NCBI GenBank assembly: GCA_030761205.1
Contig: JAULJL010000048.1
Location: forward strand, 4,269,501-4,333,500
Origin: Fremontodendron californicum
Lineage: Eukaryota; Streptophyta; Magnoliopsida; Malvales; Malvaceae
Length of the DNA stretch: 64,000 bases
Direction of reading: 5' to 3'
Positions 32,791 to 46,368 of this stretch are shown piece by piece. Numbering within the stretch: the stretch's first letter is position 1; each line of letters begins with the position of its first letter. The notes under the pieces were generated by a model. It was not told where the DNA came from. It saw only the letters and a program-made list of their open reading frames with translations, and ran no database searches. The translations under genes and the position numbers were made by a program.

Positions 32791-33210
32791 GCATTTGCAT
32801 CACTCATAAGCACTCATCTCTTTATCAAGCTTTTGCATCTGCACAGTGTCGACAAGCATTTGCATCATTCATGGGTATTTGCATTGGCATTATTCCATAA
32901 GCATCTGCATTTTACCTTTACATTTTCATTCTTCATGGAATTCGCATTTGCGTCATCTCAAGCAATTTCATCATTTCTAGAATCATTGCATTTTTGTGTG
33001 GTAATTGTAGTTACACCATTCATAAACCAGTTACATGAACACAATTAGTAGGGGCATCTGCATCATGAAACATGGGCATCAATCCAGATCATTTGCATCT
33101 GCACCAAGAAGCATTTACATCAATCCAAGCATTTACATTTGCACCATGAAGCATGAGCACCTTGTTAAAAGACATGTGCATCTGCATCATTTCTCAAAGC
33201 TTCTGGTAGG
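32790..33210. repeat. Cattgcatc-type tandem repeats, block 1
   Basis: Short imperfect units such as gcatttgcatc, catctgcatc and accatgaagcat repeat through this stretch. The same type recurs at 34060-34275. Confidence 0.7.
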
Positions 33211-33234
33211 GATATCCAGAATTTTATAGTTTTA

Positions 33235-34040
33235 AAAGAACAAGTCTTCGGTGGTGATAGCTGAAGCCTCTGGTGGAGATATCCAGGGTTTTAAAATTTT
33301 GAAAAATGAAAAATCTTCTTCTGGAGGAGTTACTCAGATTTTTATAATGAGCAAGTCTTTGGTGGTGATAGCCGAAGCTTCTGGAGGAGTTACCCAGAAT
33401 TTTACAATGAGCAAACCTTTGGTGGTGATAGCCAAAGCTTCTGGTGGAGATATCCAGAATTTTACAGTTTTAAAAGTGAACAAGTCTTCGGTGGTGATAG
33501 CTAAAGCCTCTGTTGGAGATATCCAGGGTTTTATAATTTTGAAAAATGAGAAATCTTCTTCTGGAGGAGTTACCCAGAATTTTACAATGAGCAAGTCTTT
33601 GGTGGTGATAGCCAAAGCTTTTGGAGGAGTTATCCAGAATTTTACAATGAGCAATTCTTTGGTGGTGATAGCCAAAGCTTCTGGTGGGGATATTCAGAAT
33701 TTTAGAGTTTTAAAAGTGAACAAGTCTTCGGTGGTGATAGCTGAAGCCTCTGGTGGAGATATCTAGGGTTTTATAATTTTGAAAAATGAGAAATCTTCTT
33801 CTGGAGGAGTTACACAGAATTTTACAATGAGCAAGTCTTTGGTGGTGATAGCCAAAGCTTCTAGAGGAGTTACCCAGAATTTTAAAAAAATGAGCAAGAC
33901 TTTGGTGGTGATAGCCAAAGCTTCTTGTGGGGATATCTAGAATTTTACAGTTTTAAAAGTGAACAAGTCTTCAGTGGTGATAACTGAAGCCTCTGGTGGA
34001 GATATCCAGGTTTTATAATTTTGGAAAATGAGAAATCTTA
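33235..34040. repeat. Minisatellite of ggtggtgatagc units
   Basis: Units of about 60-70 bp consist of (a/c)aagtctt(c/t)ggtggtgatagc followed by (c/t)gaagc(c/t)tctggtgg and a(t/c)ccagaatttta. Two unit subtypes alternate, one with agatatccag and one with agttacccag. Further units lie at 34355-34560. It creates a long repetitive open frame (33251-33766) and an opposite one, neither with protein similarity. Confidence 0.88.
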
Positions 34041-34059
34041 TTCTGGAGGAGTTACCCAG

Positions 34060-34275
34060 AATTTTATTCAACATGTGCATCTACATCAAGAAGCATTTGC
34101 ATCAATCTAAGTTATTTGAATCTGCATCAAGAAAGTTTGCATCAAATCAAGTCATTTACATTTGCATCAAAGACATTTGCACCAATCTAAGTCATTTGCA
34201 TCTACATCAAGAAGCGTTTGCATCAACTAAAGACATTTGCATTTGCATCATGAAGCATTTGCATAATCTCTTAAA
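34060..34275. repeat. Catttgcatc-type tandem repeats, block 2
   Basis: Units catttgcatcaatctaagtc and catctacatcaagaagc repeat about eight times. The block interrupts the ggtggtgatagc minisatellite. Confidence 0.7.
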
Positions 34276-34935
34276 GCTTTCAGGTATAATCGAACTCGTT
34301 TTGCTTCTTAAGTGAGTCGAGCCCCGAGATCATCGTCGAGGTACTTTCTTTTATATGAACAAGTCTTCGGTGGTGATAGCTGAAGCCTCTGGTGGAGATA
34401 TCCAGAGTTTTAAAAATTCTTTGAAAAGGTAGAAAGTCTTCGGTGGTGATAGCTGAAGCTTCTGGAGGTGATACCCAGAATTTTTACAGTTTTAAAAATG
34501 AGCAAGACTTTGGTGGTGATAGCCGAAGCTTCTGGAGGAGATACCCAGAATTTTAAACACAGCTGAGAACAAGACAGGTTAAGGCCCCGAGACCATCGTC
34601 GAGGTCATTTCTTTTCTTGCAAATCGAATTTGTTTCCTTAAGACAGGTCGAGCCTTGATTAGTCAGGGAATTCAATTTAAGGACAAAATCTTCAATTTAC
34701 TGTTTTTTAAAAAAAAAAAAAAATTGAAAAAAAAATGAAAAAATAAAAAATAGAAAAAATAAAAAATAGAAAAAAAAATAGAAAAAAAAATGAAAAAATA
34801 GAAAATGAAAAATAAAAAAATGATAGAAGAATGAAAAAGAAAACCCCTTTCCCTTTCCTTCACATGTGATTTCATTGACCGTACAAAATTAGTGTTTGTT
34901 TATCTTTGCCTGATTCCTGATTCTCAGCAATAGCC

Positions 34936-34948
34936 AAAGAGGGGCAGC
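34936..34948 (+). other. Polypurine tract of the TR-GAG-like element
   Basis: AAAGAGGGGCAGC directly precedes the 3' LTR start TGTAGACACC, in the expected form for Ogre/Tat elements. Confidence 0.8.
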
Positions 34949-37900
34949 TGTAGACACCTAATTTTGTCCGGACCATTAAAACAGGTATGATTTCTTCCTA
35001 AATTGATGTTTTCGAATGTAAAAAGACTTTTTTTCATCCTGCAGGTGGTACTTCGAGACTTAGTTTAAGAGGGCGAGCAATAAAAGGTCAAACTTGAAAA
35101 AAAATCAACCTCGAAAAAAGCCAACCCCAAAAAGTCAACTACTAAAAAAGTCAACCCACTTTCAAAATCAAGATTTTAAGTTCAATTGAAAAATAGCGAC
35201 AGAATTTTGATAATCTGAGGTCTACATTGAAAGATATGGAGTTCGGAAGTTAGGATTTGGAGATTCAGTAGAAAGAAAACCCTAATCCGAGAAATTTGGG
35301 GAAAAGTGCTTAAACCATCAAATTGGTCGAAATTGAAGGTTCCAAATGAAAGATAAGCACTGACTACGGGTAATGGAGAAGTCACTTGCAAGAAAAATCG
35401 AAAGAAAAGTCAATCCGGGAGAAAATCGAGAATTAGGGTTTTTAGTGGATTTCGGTGAAATCGGGAAGAATCACAGAAATGGCCCGACTTGGAAAGACCA
35501 AAGCCCCCAATGGATGAGGAATGTTTAAAAAAGGATAGCCCAAGGCTCAGTTTGAAGAAAATCTGAAATTCGGACTTGTTTTAAGCAAAACCGGGTTTCG
35601 GAGGTAAAAGGGCAAAATTGGAAAATTTGGGAAAAATAGCAAATGGACTCCAAAAATTCTGAAAATTTGTCAATATCATTCTTAAATCATTTGAAATATA
35701 TTGGTAAAAGAAAATCTTGATTCAGAGTTCGTTTGCAAAATGGCCAAATCCCGGGCTTCTTATGAAGTAATTCAAAAAGGAAAATCCCGAAAAAATAGCA
35801 AATGAACTCCAAATATTTTGAAATTTTGTAAATCTCATTTTTCAATTATTTGAAAGATATTGGCAAAAGAAAATCTTGATTCGGAGTTCGTTTGCAAAAT
35901 GGCCAAATCCCGGGCTTCTTATGCAGTAATTCAAAAAGGCAAATCCCGAAAAAATAGCAAATGAATTCCAAATCTTTTGAAATTTTGCAAATATAATTTT
36001 TAAATAATTTTAAATAGATTGGCGAAAGAAAGTCTTGATTCGGAGTTCGTTTGCAGAATGGCCAAATCCCGAGTCTCCTATGCAATAATTCAAGAAGATA
36101 AATCCCGGAAAAATAGCAAATGAACTCTAAAAATTCTGAAATTTTGCAAATATCATTTTTAAATTATTTGGAAGAGATTGGCAAAATAAAATCTTGATTT
36201 GGAGTTCGTTTGCAAAATGGCCAAATCTCGAGCTCCTATGCAGTAATTCAAGCCGATAAATCCCGAAAAAATACCAAATGAGCTCCAAAAATTATGAAAA
36301 CTTCCAGATCACACTTTTTAATTATTTTGAAGAGATTGGTGAAGAAAAGTCTTGATTTGGAGCTCGTTTAAAAAATGGTAAAATGTAGGGGCATAAAAGG
36401 GCATTTTTGGAAGAAAAAATCCAAATAAATAGCAAACAGACTCGGATAATTTTGAAAACTTCCAGAACTCAATGTTTTATTATTTTGAAAGTATTAAAAA
36501 AATAAAAATTGAATTTGGAGTCCGTTTGATATTTATTTGCATCCGAGGGGCAAAATGGTCATTTTACCCAAGCAACCGAAAAGGGCTTCTTTGGGCCTTT
36601 CAAAAAATCAGACTTAGGCTGGAAAAGAGAAGTGCTGGCCTGCCCAGGCTCAAAGGAAGGAGGAAGCTTCTGATTTTTTAATCAAATGGCTAAAAATCAA
36701 GAGTTAGTTAGAGATTCTCTTTGATCAAGCCATGGTGATTAAGCCACATAGGACAAGAGAGATGTCAACATTATTCTTGAACAGCTGTAACTTGAGATAG
36801 CTGATATGCTAATCTAAAGGTGGTAATTTCATGATTTTCACCTTGAATTATTAGCCATTTGATGGAAAATTGGTTACAAAAAAAATGACAACATCCTTGA
36901 GGAATATAGGGGGCATTCGGCCAGCATGATTGGGAGGTTTAGAATTGGCAATTTTCATCTTCATTTTGCTGAGTTCTTTTGGTTTTTTATTTGGTTTTTC
37001 TCTCCTTGGTTGAAAGCAAAAAAGAAAAGTTTAGAAAAGAAAGGAAAGTTTGAAGAGATAAAGCTTGAAATATAGCTTCTTGAGGTTGCTCTTGAGCACC
37101 AACTCTTGCACTTTCTTGATTTTCCATTCTTGTTTTTGCTATTTTGATTATTATTTGGTGAGTTTCTATTTTAAATAAATGTTTTTTTTTTATTGTTCTT
37201 CTTAAGTTCTTCCTTCATCTCTTTCTTAAATATATTTTTTACAATTTTTTTTATAATATACTCACGCCGAATGGCCTACATTATTTATTTAAGTTGCTGT
37301 TTTGGTTTATTTTATCATATTGTTTATGTTATTTTCTTCGATCTTGATGTTTTAAATGTTATGTTATTTCATATACTTGAGTTATATTTTAATTTGGTTG
37401 CTTTGTTTGTTGTCATTTATGATTTAAATACCATGTTCTTGCATTTTTAATTTTCTGTTTTCATGATGTTTAACTTTGAGCATGTTTTAGATTTAGTATA
37501 TCAAGTGTTTGTGAAAATGCTTGTGTGGTTTTTGCATGATTTGAGTTTTATATCTTAGTTGAGCATGTTTTGGATTTAGTATATCAAGTGTTTGTGAAAA
37601 TGCTTGTGTGGTTTTTGCATGATTTGAGTGTTATATTTTAGTTGAGTATGTTAGTATACCAAGTGTTTGTGAAAATGCCATGCTTGTTGGAGCTTGAGGC
37701 CATTTGGCTACTCCATGTGTTGCATTGTGTGTTGCATTTTTGCCATGTTAGTTAGTAGGTTTTTGCATTTGCATGATATTTGATTTAGTTGAGCATGTTA
37801 GTATACCAAGTGTTTGTGAAAATGCCATGTTTGCTAGTCACATTATTCTATTCGGTCACCCTTGGAATTTTTGCATTTTATGTGCATTCTTGCCATGTTA

Positions 37901-40332
37901 GTTGATAAGTTAGCATTTGCATGATATTTGTTTGAGTTTTTGGCTTAAGAATGCTTTATGTTTGTGAAAATGCCATGCATATTTTAGTTATTAGGTTTGG
38001 TTTATTTGCCATGCATGTTCATGCATTTTAGGTCTAGGTTGCATTAAATGCCATGCAAGTTCATTTAGGTCTAGGTCACTTTATGAATGCCATGCATTTT
38101 TTCATGATATTTAGGTTTAAATCCATGCATTTCATGCATTATGTTTGCTATATTGTTTCATGCATTTCATGTTCATGCCACTTGAATAATGACTTGAGCC
38201 AATTAATGGTTCAAAGTCATGCTCTCTTGAGCACATTTGTGGAAAATTAAAGTTTGTCAAATTGATTATTCTACCTTTGTGATTTTTTTTTACTTAGCCA
38301 ATTTTTATCTAACTTTCAAAAAGTCCTAGCTACTATTTGTGAGCTATTTTATGAGTTTCAAATATTTTTACTTTGATTTTTAAATGATTTTATCAAAGGC
38401 AAAAATGTGTTTTGACAAAACAGTTTTTTCACCCAGTACTCATATATTTCCGATTTTTCTGGGAATTCATCTTTAATCAAAAAATTAAGCCGATTTTTCC
38501 CGTGTATTTTTACATGTCTTGAATCTCCAGTATTTTTTATAGAATTTTTTGAATTTTTAAAAATAGGGTAAAAAATCGTGGCTTAAAACTGGACAGTGGA
38601 GTCAGAATTGAATTTAAAGAAAAATCATTTTTCTGTTTTGGTTAAGTTACTTAGAGTGGGCTGATTAGGAGGGTTAGCTATGACTTAGGGTAGTTTCTAA
38701 GCCTTTTTAAACTCTAAAAATGGTTTTTCAAGTCTCGGGTTAAGGGTAGTCAAGTCCGGATTTTTAAACTTAGGAAATTAGAGCCATTTTAAAAAAAAAG
38801 ATTTAGCTCAGTTTTTATTTTTTAATTCAAGCTTTTCAAAATTGTTTTCAAACAATCACAAAGTATTTTGGTTTTAGAATATTTAATTAGACATATTTTC
38901 CTAAGGTAGCCGGATATCTTTTTAGATATACGGATTTCCTTAATTAAAGGAAAAAATACATTTCATGCATTGCATTTTCATATTCATGCATTTTATATAA
39001 TATGTGATTCTTGCTATAATAATTTCTATGATATTGTTATTATTTTGATTTATATTTTTTTATGTTATATGGTTTATTATATGGTTTTGAATATTTCATG
39101 ATATCATATGCTTTTATTTAGCATATACTATGTTCATGCATTATTATTTTTATCTTCATGCATATTATATGATAGCATTATTTTATTCCATGTCATTTAA
39201 ATTATATGCCATATCATTCATATTTGTCATGTCAATTAAATCATTTCATTTCATTTAGGATATATTATGTCATCTAGAATATTTTATTTTATTTAGATTA
39301 TATCATATGACTTAGGATATTGCATTTCATGTAGAATATATTATTATTACCTAGGTCATTTCATTTCATTTAGGATATATTATGTCATCTAGAATATTTT
39401 ATTTCATTTAGATCATATCATATGACTTAGGATATTGCATTTCATATAGAATGTATTATGTTACATAGGTCATTTAATTTCATTTAGAATATATCATATA
39501 ACTTAGGATATTTCATTTCATTTAGAATATGCTAAGGCATTCAAATCATGTCATGTCATTTAGGTTGCATTATATTATTTAGATTTTGCTATGTCATTTT
39601 ATTTATGTCATGCATATACATATTCATTTTTTTTAAATGTTTTCAAAAAAAGATAATGGTTTTCAATAAAATAAAGATATTCCCGAGTTAAAATAATTCA
39701 TGAGTTCTCTGCCGGGTTTGCTGGGAAGGATATCATCAATTATTATTAATAACGGAATATCATCTTTCAAAAAAGAGAATGATTCGGAAAGTTTTCCAAA
39801 ACTAATAAATTTTTTTTTATATTTTGCCACGTTTGTTGGGGAATATAGGAAAATTTTGAATTTATAAATTCCGAATCATTTTCAATTAAAAATGGAATTA
39901 TTTTTCTTTAAATTGGGAATTAACTTGAAATACTAAATTTAAAACCGATTTTTTACCGAGACTTGAGATAACACACGATTAATAAGGTACCGTTTTATAC
40001 GGGCGTTGTGGGGGTGCTAATCCTTCCCCGTCCGTAACCGAGTCACGAACCCGTTTATTTGATTTCTCTGGTTTAAACGCAGACTTGAAATTGGTTTTAA
40101 AAATGTTTTAATTAATTTTTAAAATATTTTATAAAACCGGTTTTAGTAGGTGGCCGATCACACCTAGCTAAAAAAGATTGGTGGCGACTCCATGTCTTTT
40201 TTTAAGGTCATTTTCAAAACCTTCATTTTTCTAGAGGAATTAAGTCGATTTTTCCTCGGTTTTTTTTAAATGTCACGCTTAACGAATAATAAAGTTTTGC
40301 GATGAGACTCGTTATTTTTTTAGGTTGCGACA
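34949..40332 (+). repeat. 3' LTR (5384 bp) of the TR-GAG-like element
   Basis: TG...CA, ending GGTTGCGACA, followed by target copy TCAAC (40333-40337). It keeps a segment (35374-36470) missing from the 5' LTR. That segment contains about four 150-160-bp units (gcaaaatggccaaatcccgg, then tcccgaaaaaatagcaaatg), also seen in the minus-strand element's LTR at 18000-18700. Confidence 0.9.
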
Positions 40333-40351
40333 TCAACCATGGCAAGCTGGC

Positions 40352-41032
40352 TAGGGGTGTTCATTCGGTTAATTCGGTTAATAACCGAACCGAATTACCC
40401 AAAACCGAATTAACCGATTTTTTTTTCCAATTAACCGTTAACCGAACCGAATAATTAATTCGGTTAATTAACCGAACCGAAATTATTTTGGTTAATTCGG
40501 TCGGTTTCCGAATTAACCGAAATAAATAAAAATTTTATTTTGCTAACCTATTTTTTTACATGATTTTGTATCCAAATTATCCATCCAAGTCCAACCAATC
40601 AAAATCCAAAAGCAAAGCATATTATAAAATCCAAATATGAAACAAACACAGCTAAAAAAAATGATAAAACATGAACATTACATAGTCTCAAAGACTCAAA
40701 AATATATCTAAATTAATATATAAATTAATTTTTAGTTTTTAATATATAAATAAAATAGGAAAGGTTATTAGGGTTTTTAGTTTTTAATATATAAATTAGT
40801 TTTAAAAAAAATATATATATCTAAACTCATAAAATCTTGTTGTTTTAAGCATTTCGGTTAATTCGTGTAATTCGGTTATTTTCGCTTAACCGAACCGAAT
40901 TAACCGAAAACCGAAATTTCTCAAAACCATTAACCGTTAACCGAACCGAATTTTATTCGGTTAACCGATTAACCGAACCGAATTAAAATTCGGTCGGTTA
41001 ATTCGGTTAAAACTGAATTATGCACACCCCTA
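40352..41032. mobile_element. hAT-like MITE with 8-bp target duplication
   Basis: 681 bp with ends TAGGGGTGT...ACACCCCTA and perfect 8-bp duplication AAGCTGGC at 40344-40351 and 41033-41040. The interior is made of inverted ttcggttaattcggtta / aaccgaattaaccga repeats. An 8-bp duplication and TAGGGGTG-type ends are typical of hAT non-autonomous elements. Confidence 0.9.
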
Positions 41033-41158
41033 AAGCTGGCTAAAATTTTGCAACATGAAGTCAACATTAATTGTGGGTTGGCTTGAATTTTCCAAGGATT
41101 GGCTAGGATTTCTCAACCCAACCACAACATTTAACATATAAATAACATCCTATTATTG

Positions 41159-41164
41159 TTTATT
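41159..41164 (-). terminator. Possible polyadenylation signal of the pectin methylesterase gene
   Basis: AATAAA on the minus strand, about 125 bp downstream of the stop codon. It is inferred from position and motif only. Confidence 0.4.
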
Positions 41165-41288
41165 ATCAATGTCAAATATTACAACTTACAAGAATTGTTA
41201 GAAACACACAATAAAGATGAAGAATGAAGGCTTACCAAAAAAAAATTTGAATATTAAAGATTACATATTATATATATCATTATTCATA

Positions 41289-41992
41289 TTAATGGTATAA
41301 TCCCCCTGAAAAGGGTATATCAGTTTCATGCAACCAAGTGTCTCCCATGGTGAAATTGTAAACAGTAAAACCCATAGCTTGTGTAGCATTCAATAAACTA
41401 AAACCAGGCCATTTCACTCTCATGCTTGTATTAGCCCCTGGTCCATAGTTTCCAAACTCCCCATAATACAAAGTCTCAAGCCCAAACGTTCCATTCCATT
41501 CCAACCATCCAAAGGGACTAATCAGTTTCCCAATGTATGATTGCATGAAAACTGTTCTAGAATATTGCTTCCATGGTCGACCTAAATAGTTTAAGTTTGT
41601 GCTCAAATTGCTTGCCATAATTGCCAAGTCTGGTGCAGCTTCAATGGTGCAGTTTTGAATCGAAATGCCGGTGTTTTGATTGGGATCGATCCTTCCTTGA
41701 GCTGTAATAGTGTTTTTCTGTTCAGGCAATGGTTTTCGAACGTAGAAATTGCAGCTTTGGAATACGGCAGCTGCGTTTCCAAATACGAAATCAACAGTTC
41801 CATAGATATCGCATTCTCTGTAAAATTGTCTCAAGGAATGTACGTAAAGTGTGTCTTGATAGCCTTCGAAACTGCAGCGGAAGAAGGTGGAGGAATCAGC
41901 ATTGTTTCTCACAGCCACAGCTTGGTGTTTCTCTGGACCAGCTGTGTTCTTGAATGTAACATCTACTGCTACAAATCTCTCTCCAGCAACAA
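41289..41992 (-). CDS. Pectin methylesterase exon 3 (catalytic core)
   Basis: Residues 351-584, with acceptor TGTAG just upstream of TTGTTGCTGG and stop TAA at 41289-41291. It carries four catalytic-site motifs (QAVAVR, QDTL, DFVFG, LGRPW) and ends PFSGGLYH. Confidence 0.93.
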
Positions 41993-44900
41993 CTACAAAT
42001 TCACAAATTTAAAGAGTCAAATAGACGTGACAATTCGTGTATCCCGTGTCGTGTTTGTGTATTTTTTCGTATCATAATTGTGTTTAAAGTGTTTTATATT
42101 TGTATAAATTTTGACGTGTTAGTAATTTTTGTTTAAATAGATTTTGATAAATTCGTGTATTCGTGTCGTGTCTGTATCTTTTTGTTTCGTGTTGTGTTTT
42201 GGTTTTTTTTTTTGTGTCATGTCCAATATTACTAGATCTAGAGTCAAATTAGAGTTAAGAATTTTCAAGATAGCAATTTGAGTTGGCTTTATTCATGAAA
42301 TGGAGGGTGACTAGTTACGTAAAAAACTTAAACTAATATGAAAGGAGTAGGGGGCGGTTAGCCTACCAGGCCCAACTCGTATTGGGTCGGTCTAGGCAGA
42401 GTATTTTTTTATTCGACCGGTTCGAGTCAAATCACTATTTAAATAATAAAAGATTATTTTATTTAAATTTAATTATAAAAATATATAATTATTAATATAA
42501 TTTTTTTAATTTATTAATATTATTTAAACAGTAAACCGGATCGGCAGGCCCGTCCAAGGCCGGGCCTGGGTAAGAGAAATAGAAAAGTTTCGGGTCGCGA
42601 CCTGGCCTGACTCGACCCATGAGCATGTCTAAGTAGGACTCAGCTTTTATATTTAAGTTCTAAGTCTAAATCGACTTAGCCTAGTTGATTCATGCAATCA
42701 CCCTTAAAAAGTGGCATCCAACGAGTCTACAATTCAAATCTCAGCATTTACAACTTTTTCTCTTATCCTTATACTGCAGCCTCTTTTATACAAAACAAAA
42801 GTTCTAAATCCCAACTCCTAACTTGATAAATTATTAATGTATATTTTATAAAGAGATTGAAGAAATGATCTACATACAAACACATTAGGTGAAAATTAAA
42901 TTAATGAAAATAATGAGTGAGTTTCCAAGGATTCAAACACCAAAGTTTTACTCTAAATAAATATTCAAGTACTTAAAAATAATTAATTAGATGATCAATT
43001 ATCTCAATAATTAAGTTATGTTGACATATAAAAAGAACTCAAACTCTTAACGGTTTGAATCATTGTAATTTCAAATTCTAACATAGTAGATTAACAGTGC
43101 CAAATGTAGAAAGGATTTGTTTAACAGGTGCGAGCAATATAAGCACTTATTAGAAATAGTTAAAATACTAGTTTAGTTAAACAAACTTTAATTATTGTAT
43201 TATGTTTCTCACCTAATTAAAAAAAAGTATAATACATTATTAATAAAAAAAATTATAAAATTATTATCTTAAGTTGTTCCAATAAGTACCGATTAACATT
43301 TTCATTTTCATTGTGCAGGAATATTTGACAATAACAACTAATAATGAATACTATATGCAAGCAAAACGTAGTAATTGCTCTAGAGAAAAATAAATAAATT
43401 AGGATTGTTGTTGCATATATATATATATATATATATATATAGAGTTGTTAATGGATTGAGTTGGATCGAGTTGGATCAAGTTAGGTCCGGATAGTAAAAA
43501 AATTTGTTTGCCCAAAACCAATCTGGCTCTCGTCGGGCCCAAAAAGTTTGTTTTACTATTTAAAATAGAAATAATTTTTTATTAATTAAATAGTAATACG
43601 GGTTAAGCCAAACCAAACTTAGACCTAAAATTCATGTTCCAGGGCTTGACTCGTTTCAGGTCGAACCGGACGGATAGTCCGACCCTTAGACAAGTCAACA
43701 TATATATATATTATATATACCAAAAAATTTATAACTTGAAAAAGTGGAGAAAAAATGGAAATCTTAAATAAAAGGGAGAAATTGAAGATTTGATTCACAT
43801 ACCAAAGGTTGAAGAATTGTAAGTTGTCCAGCCATCAATCCTATTATGGTTGCCTGTGATTATGGTCTTATTGATTCCATCTCCAATCAACATAATGTTT
43901 TTCTTTTCTTTGCCCACAATGAGATACTCATAGTAATATCCTTGTCTAGCATAGATTATAAAATACCCGTCTTCAGGGTTCGTATTGTTTGGTGCAAAAG
44001 CAACGGCTTCGCCGATGGTTGAGAAATTGTCGCCTTCGTACGAACCAACTATAACAGCATCGTTAATCAGAATCCCTTTGCTCTCTACTTCTTCACCAAG
44101 CATTCGTTTTCCCCTTTGACAATCTCTTGATTTGTTGTTGCAATGAGAACTTGTTCTTAGAGCCTTCACCAAATTATCAATAGGTTAGGTTTTTTAATTA
44201 GCATAAACATAATCAAATTGAATAGAGAGTTTAGCTCAATTGGTTTACTTTTAAGTTAACGATTATATCCCTTAAAATTCCTTAAATATCAAATGGAAGA
44301 AACTCTAAATTTAAAGGAGCTAGCACACCATTAAAATGTGACTATTGATAATTATACATGCATATTTTGAAATTAAACAATTATCTTTGAAAATACAGTT
44401 ATTTATGTACGTAAGTTTTAGATCTGTTCATGGACTGCACCAAATCGGATCATAACTCATTTTTTTTTTATTTTCTTTATTTTAGCTTGACTCTAGATAT
44501 GCTCGGATAGGTCTGTTGGCCCGATTTACTATACAAATAATAATAATAAATTAAAAAATTATTTTTATATTAATATGTATTTGTATGTCAATTAGCCCAT
44601 CATCCTCTAATATTTGAATGTCAATTAGCCAACTTAAGATCATTAATTAATAAGTTTTGACTTTTTACACGTAATAATAATAATTAAAAAAACTCAATTT
44701 GCATGATACTATATTTTATTGGGTATAGTTTTTTGTCCTTTTGTATTTAAAATAAAGTTATATAAAAATTATTTTTAATTTAGAGGTAGAATCATCATAA
44801 TAACGCGGTTTCCCCCGACAGCAAACAGTTGGCAATAATAATAAAAAATAATAATAATACTCAAGATGCAAACCCACGTGATTTGTCTCTCTCTTCACGT

Positions 44901-46337
44901 GTCTTTGGTCAAGTGCCAAATCAGATGCTGACCTCCGGGAATTTAGGTTCTTTTTCTTCATTATTTTTGCTAAAATAATAAAGAAAAAAATAAAAGCTAG
45001 AAGTTATCTTGCCAACCTTTTTATAAAAAAAAAATTGTTGAAAAATGACCTAAATTAGTATTAAAAAATCAGATCGAATCGATCGATCAATTCAATCGAA
45101 AATTATATAATTAATTATTATATATAATTTTATCATATTTATATATAATAAAAATTATTTTAAACCATCTTAAGAGAGCATACCTAAAACTCCTCAAATC
45201 TCTTATTACTATGTAAGCTGCTTAGAAACTAGACAAACAAAATTAAATGTTTAACATCTACTAAGCTTTAATAAAAGCAAGTAAGCTTTGACCAAGGTTT
45301 ATTCCCACTAAATAATAGACTTCTCTTCATAGGTCAGGTTAAATTGAATCAGGTTTGGATAATTAAAATTTTGTTTTGTACAAAATCTGATTCTATTCGA
45401 TTCAATAAGTTCAAAAGATTCATTTTATTGTTTAAAAAATATTTTTATATTAATATTTTAACTTTGACCAAATTTATTTTCCCCACTAAATAATTCCTAG
45501 TAATATTTTATGTTAATATATATAGTATCACATTAACATAAAATATTACTATTTGAAATTCTTATATAGTACTATTCAAATTTGGATATATATTTGTTTT
45601 AAAGTGGAAAGTAATGAGTGAATGATAACCATGTAAAATAAGGTACAAGTCATAAACATCTTAGACCTGATCGACAGCTAGAATTTAAGAATTTTAATTT
45701 ATATAGGTCTTAATTAGTGCATATCTTGATTTATAAGATGACATATAATTATCTATCTTAATGCTCTCTCACATGAAATCTTTATTTTTTTATACAAAAA
45801 AAAAAAATTATAGCCTAAGGATAGGGAAGGGATTGCAATCTATAGATGTTGGGATTCGAATCTCAAATCTGCATGAGCCAGCTAGATTAAATCTCGAATT
45901 TTGAAATCTTCATTTTATCTTAACATATTCATATCCGATATGACTTATACACTTTAAACTCATACATAAATAAAGTACTTATTCATATCAGACAAATATA
46001 ACATATCGAAAAAAATATCTGTATCCGACACCTTATCTCAAGTGTACGTAACAAAACTTTCATGTAGTTAAGTTCATAGTATTTTCATGTATATATATAT
46101 ATATATATATATATCATATCAATCGAGAATACTTTCTTTTTTAATATATATTTAAAGGTTGAAAGTTTTTAATATCGAACAAATAGTTAGATATTTATAA
46201 TTTACTCGAAACTCGATGTGCATGATCTACTTGAATATAACATGAAATACGACGGTCGAATTAAACAAATATAAATCGTATAAAAAATTATGAAAATGTG
46301 TAAAACTAATTTAGTTTTACACTAATGTAAGTAAATC

Positions 46338-46368
<31 letters not shown>

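Larger units (their letters stand above)
21366..40332 (+). mobile_element. Ogre/Tat-related TR-GAG-like retrotransposon, gag only
   Basis: A complete 18,967-bp element with TG...CA LTRs (21366-25676 and 34949-40332), perfect 5-bp duplication TCAAC, primer site TGGCGACTCCACTGGGGA, conserved leader, two gag-like ORFs in series (27254-28144 and 29073-30521, each broken by in-frame stops), a long non-coding region with satellite-like repeats and a polypurine tract. I find no protease, reverse transcriptase or integrase. It fits terminal-repeat retrotransposons with only a gag (TR-GAG) and belongs to the same family as the minus-strand element on its left. Confidence 0.9.

Noticed and set aside
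33251..33766. 171-codon repetitive ORF (GGVTQNFTMSKSLVVIAKASG-type repeats)
   Set aside because: It follows from the tandem unit, has a matching open frame on the other strand, and no known domain.
34672..34875. 67-codon Phe/Ile-rich minus-strand ORF
   Set aside because: It is a translation of an A-rich low-complexity tract.
42350..42650. Separate gene in intron 2 of the pectin methylesterase locus
   Set aside because: Only degenerate foldback repeat sequence is present, without an ORF.
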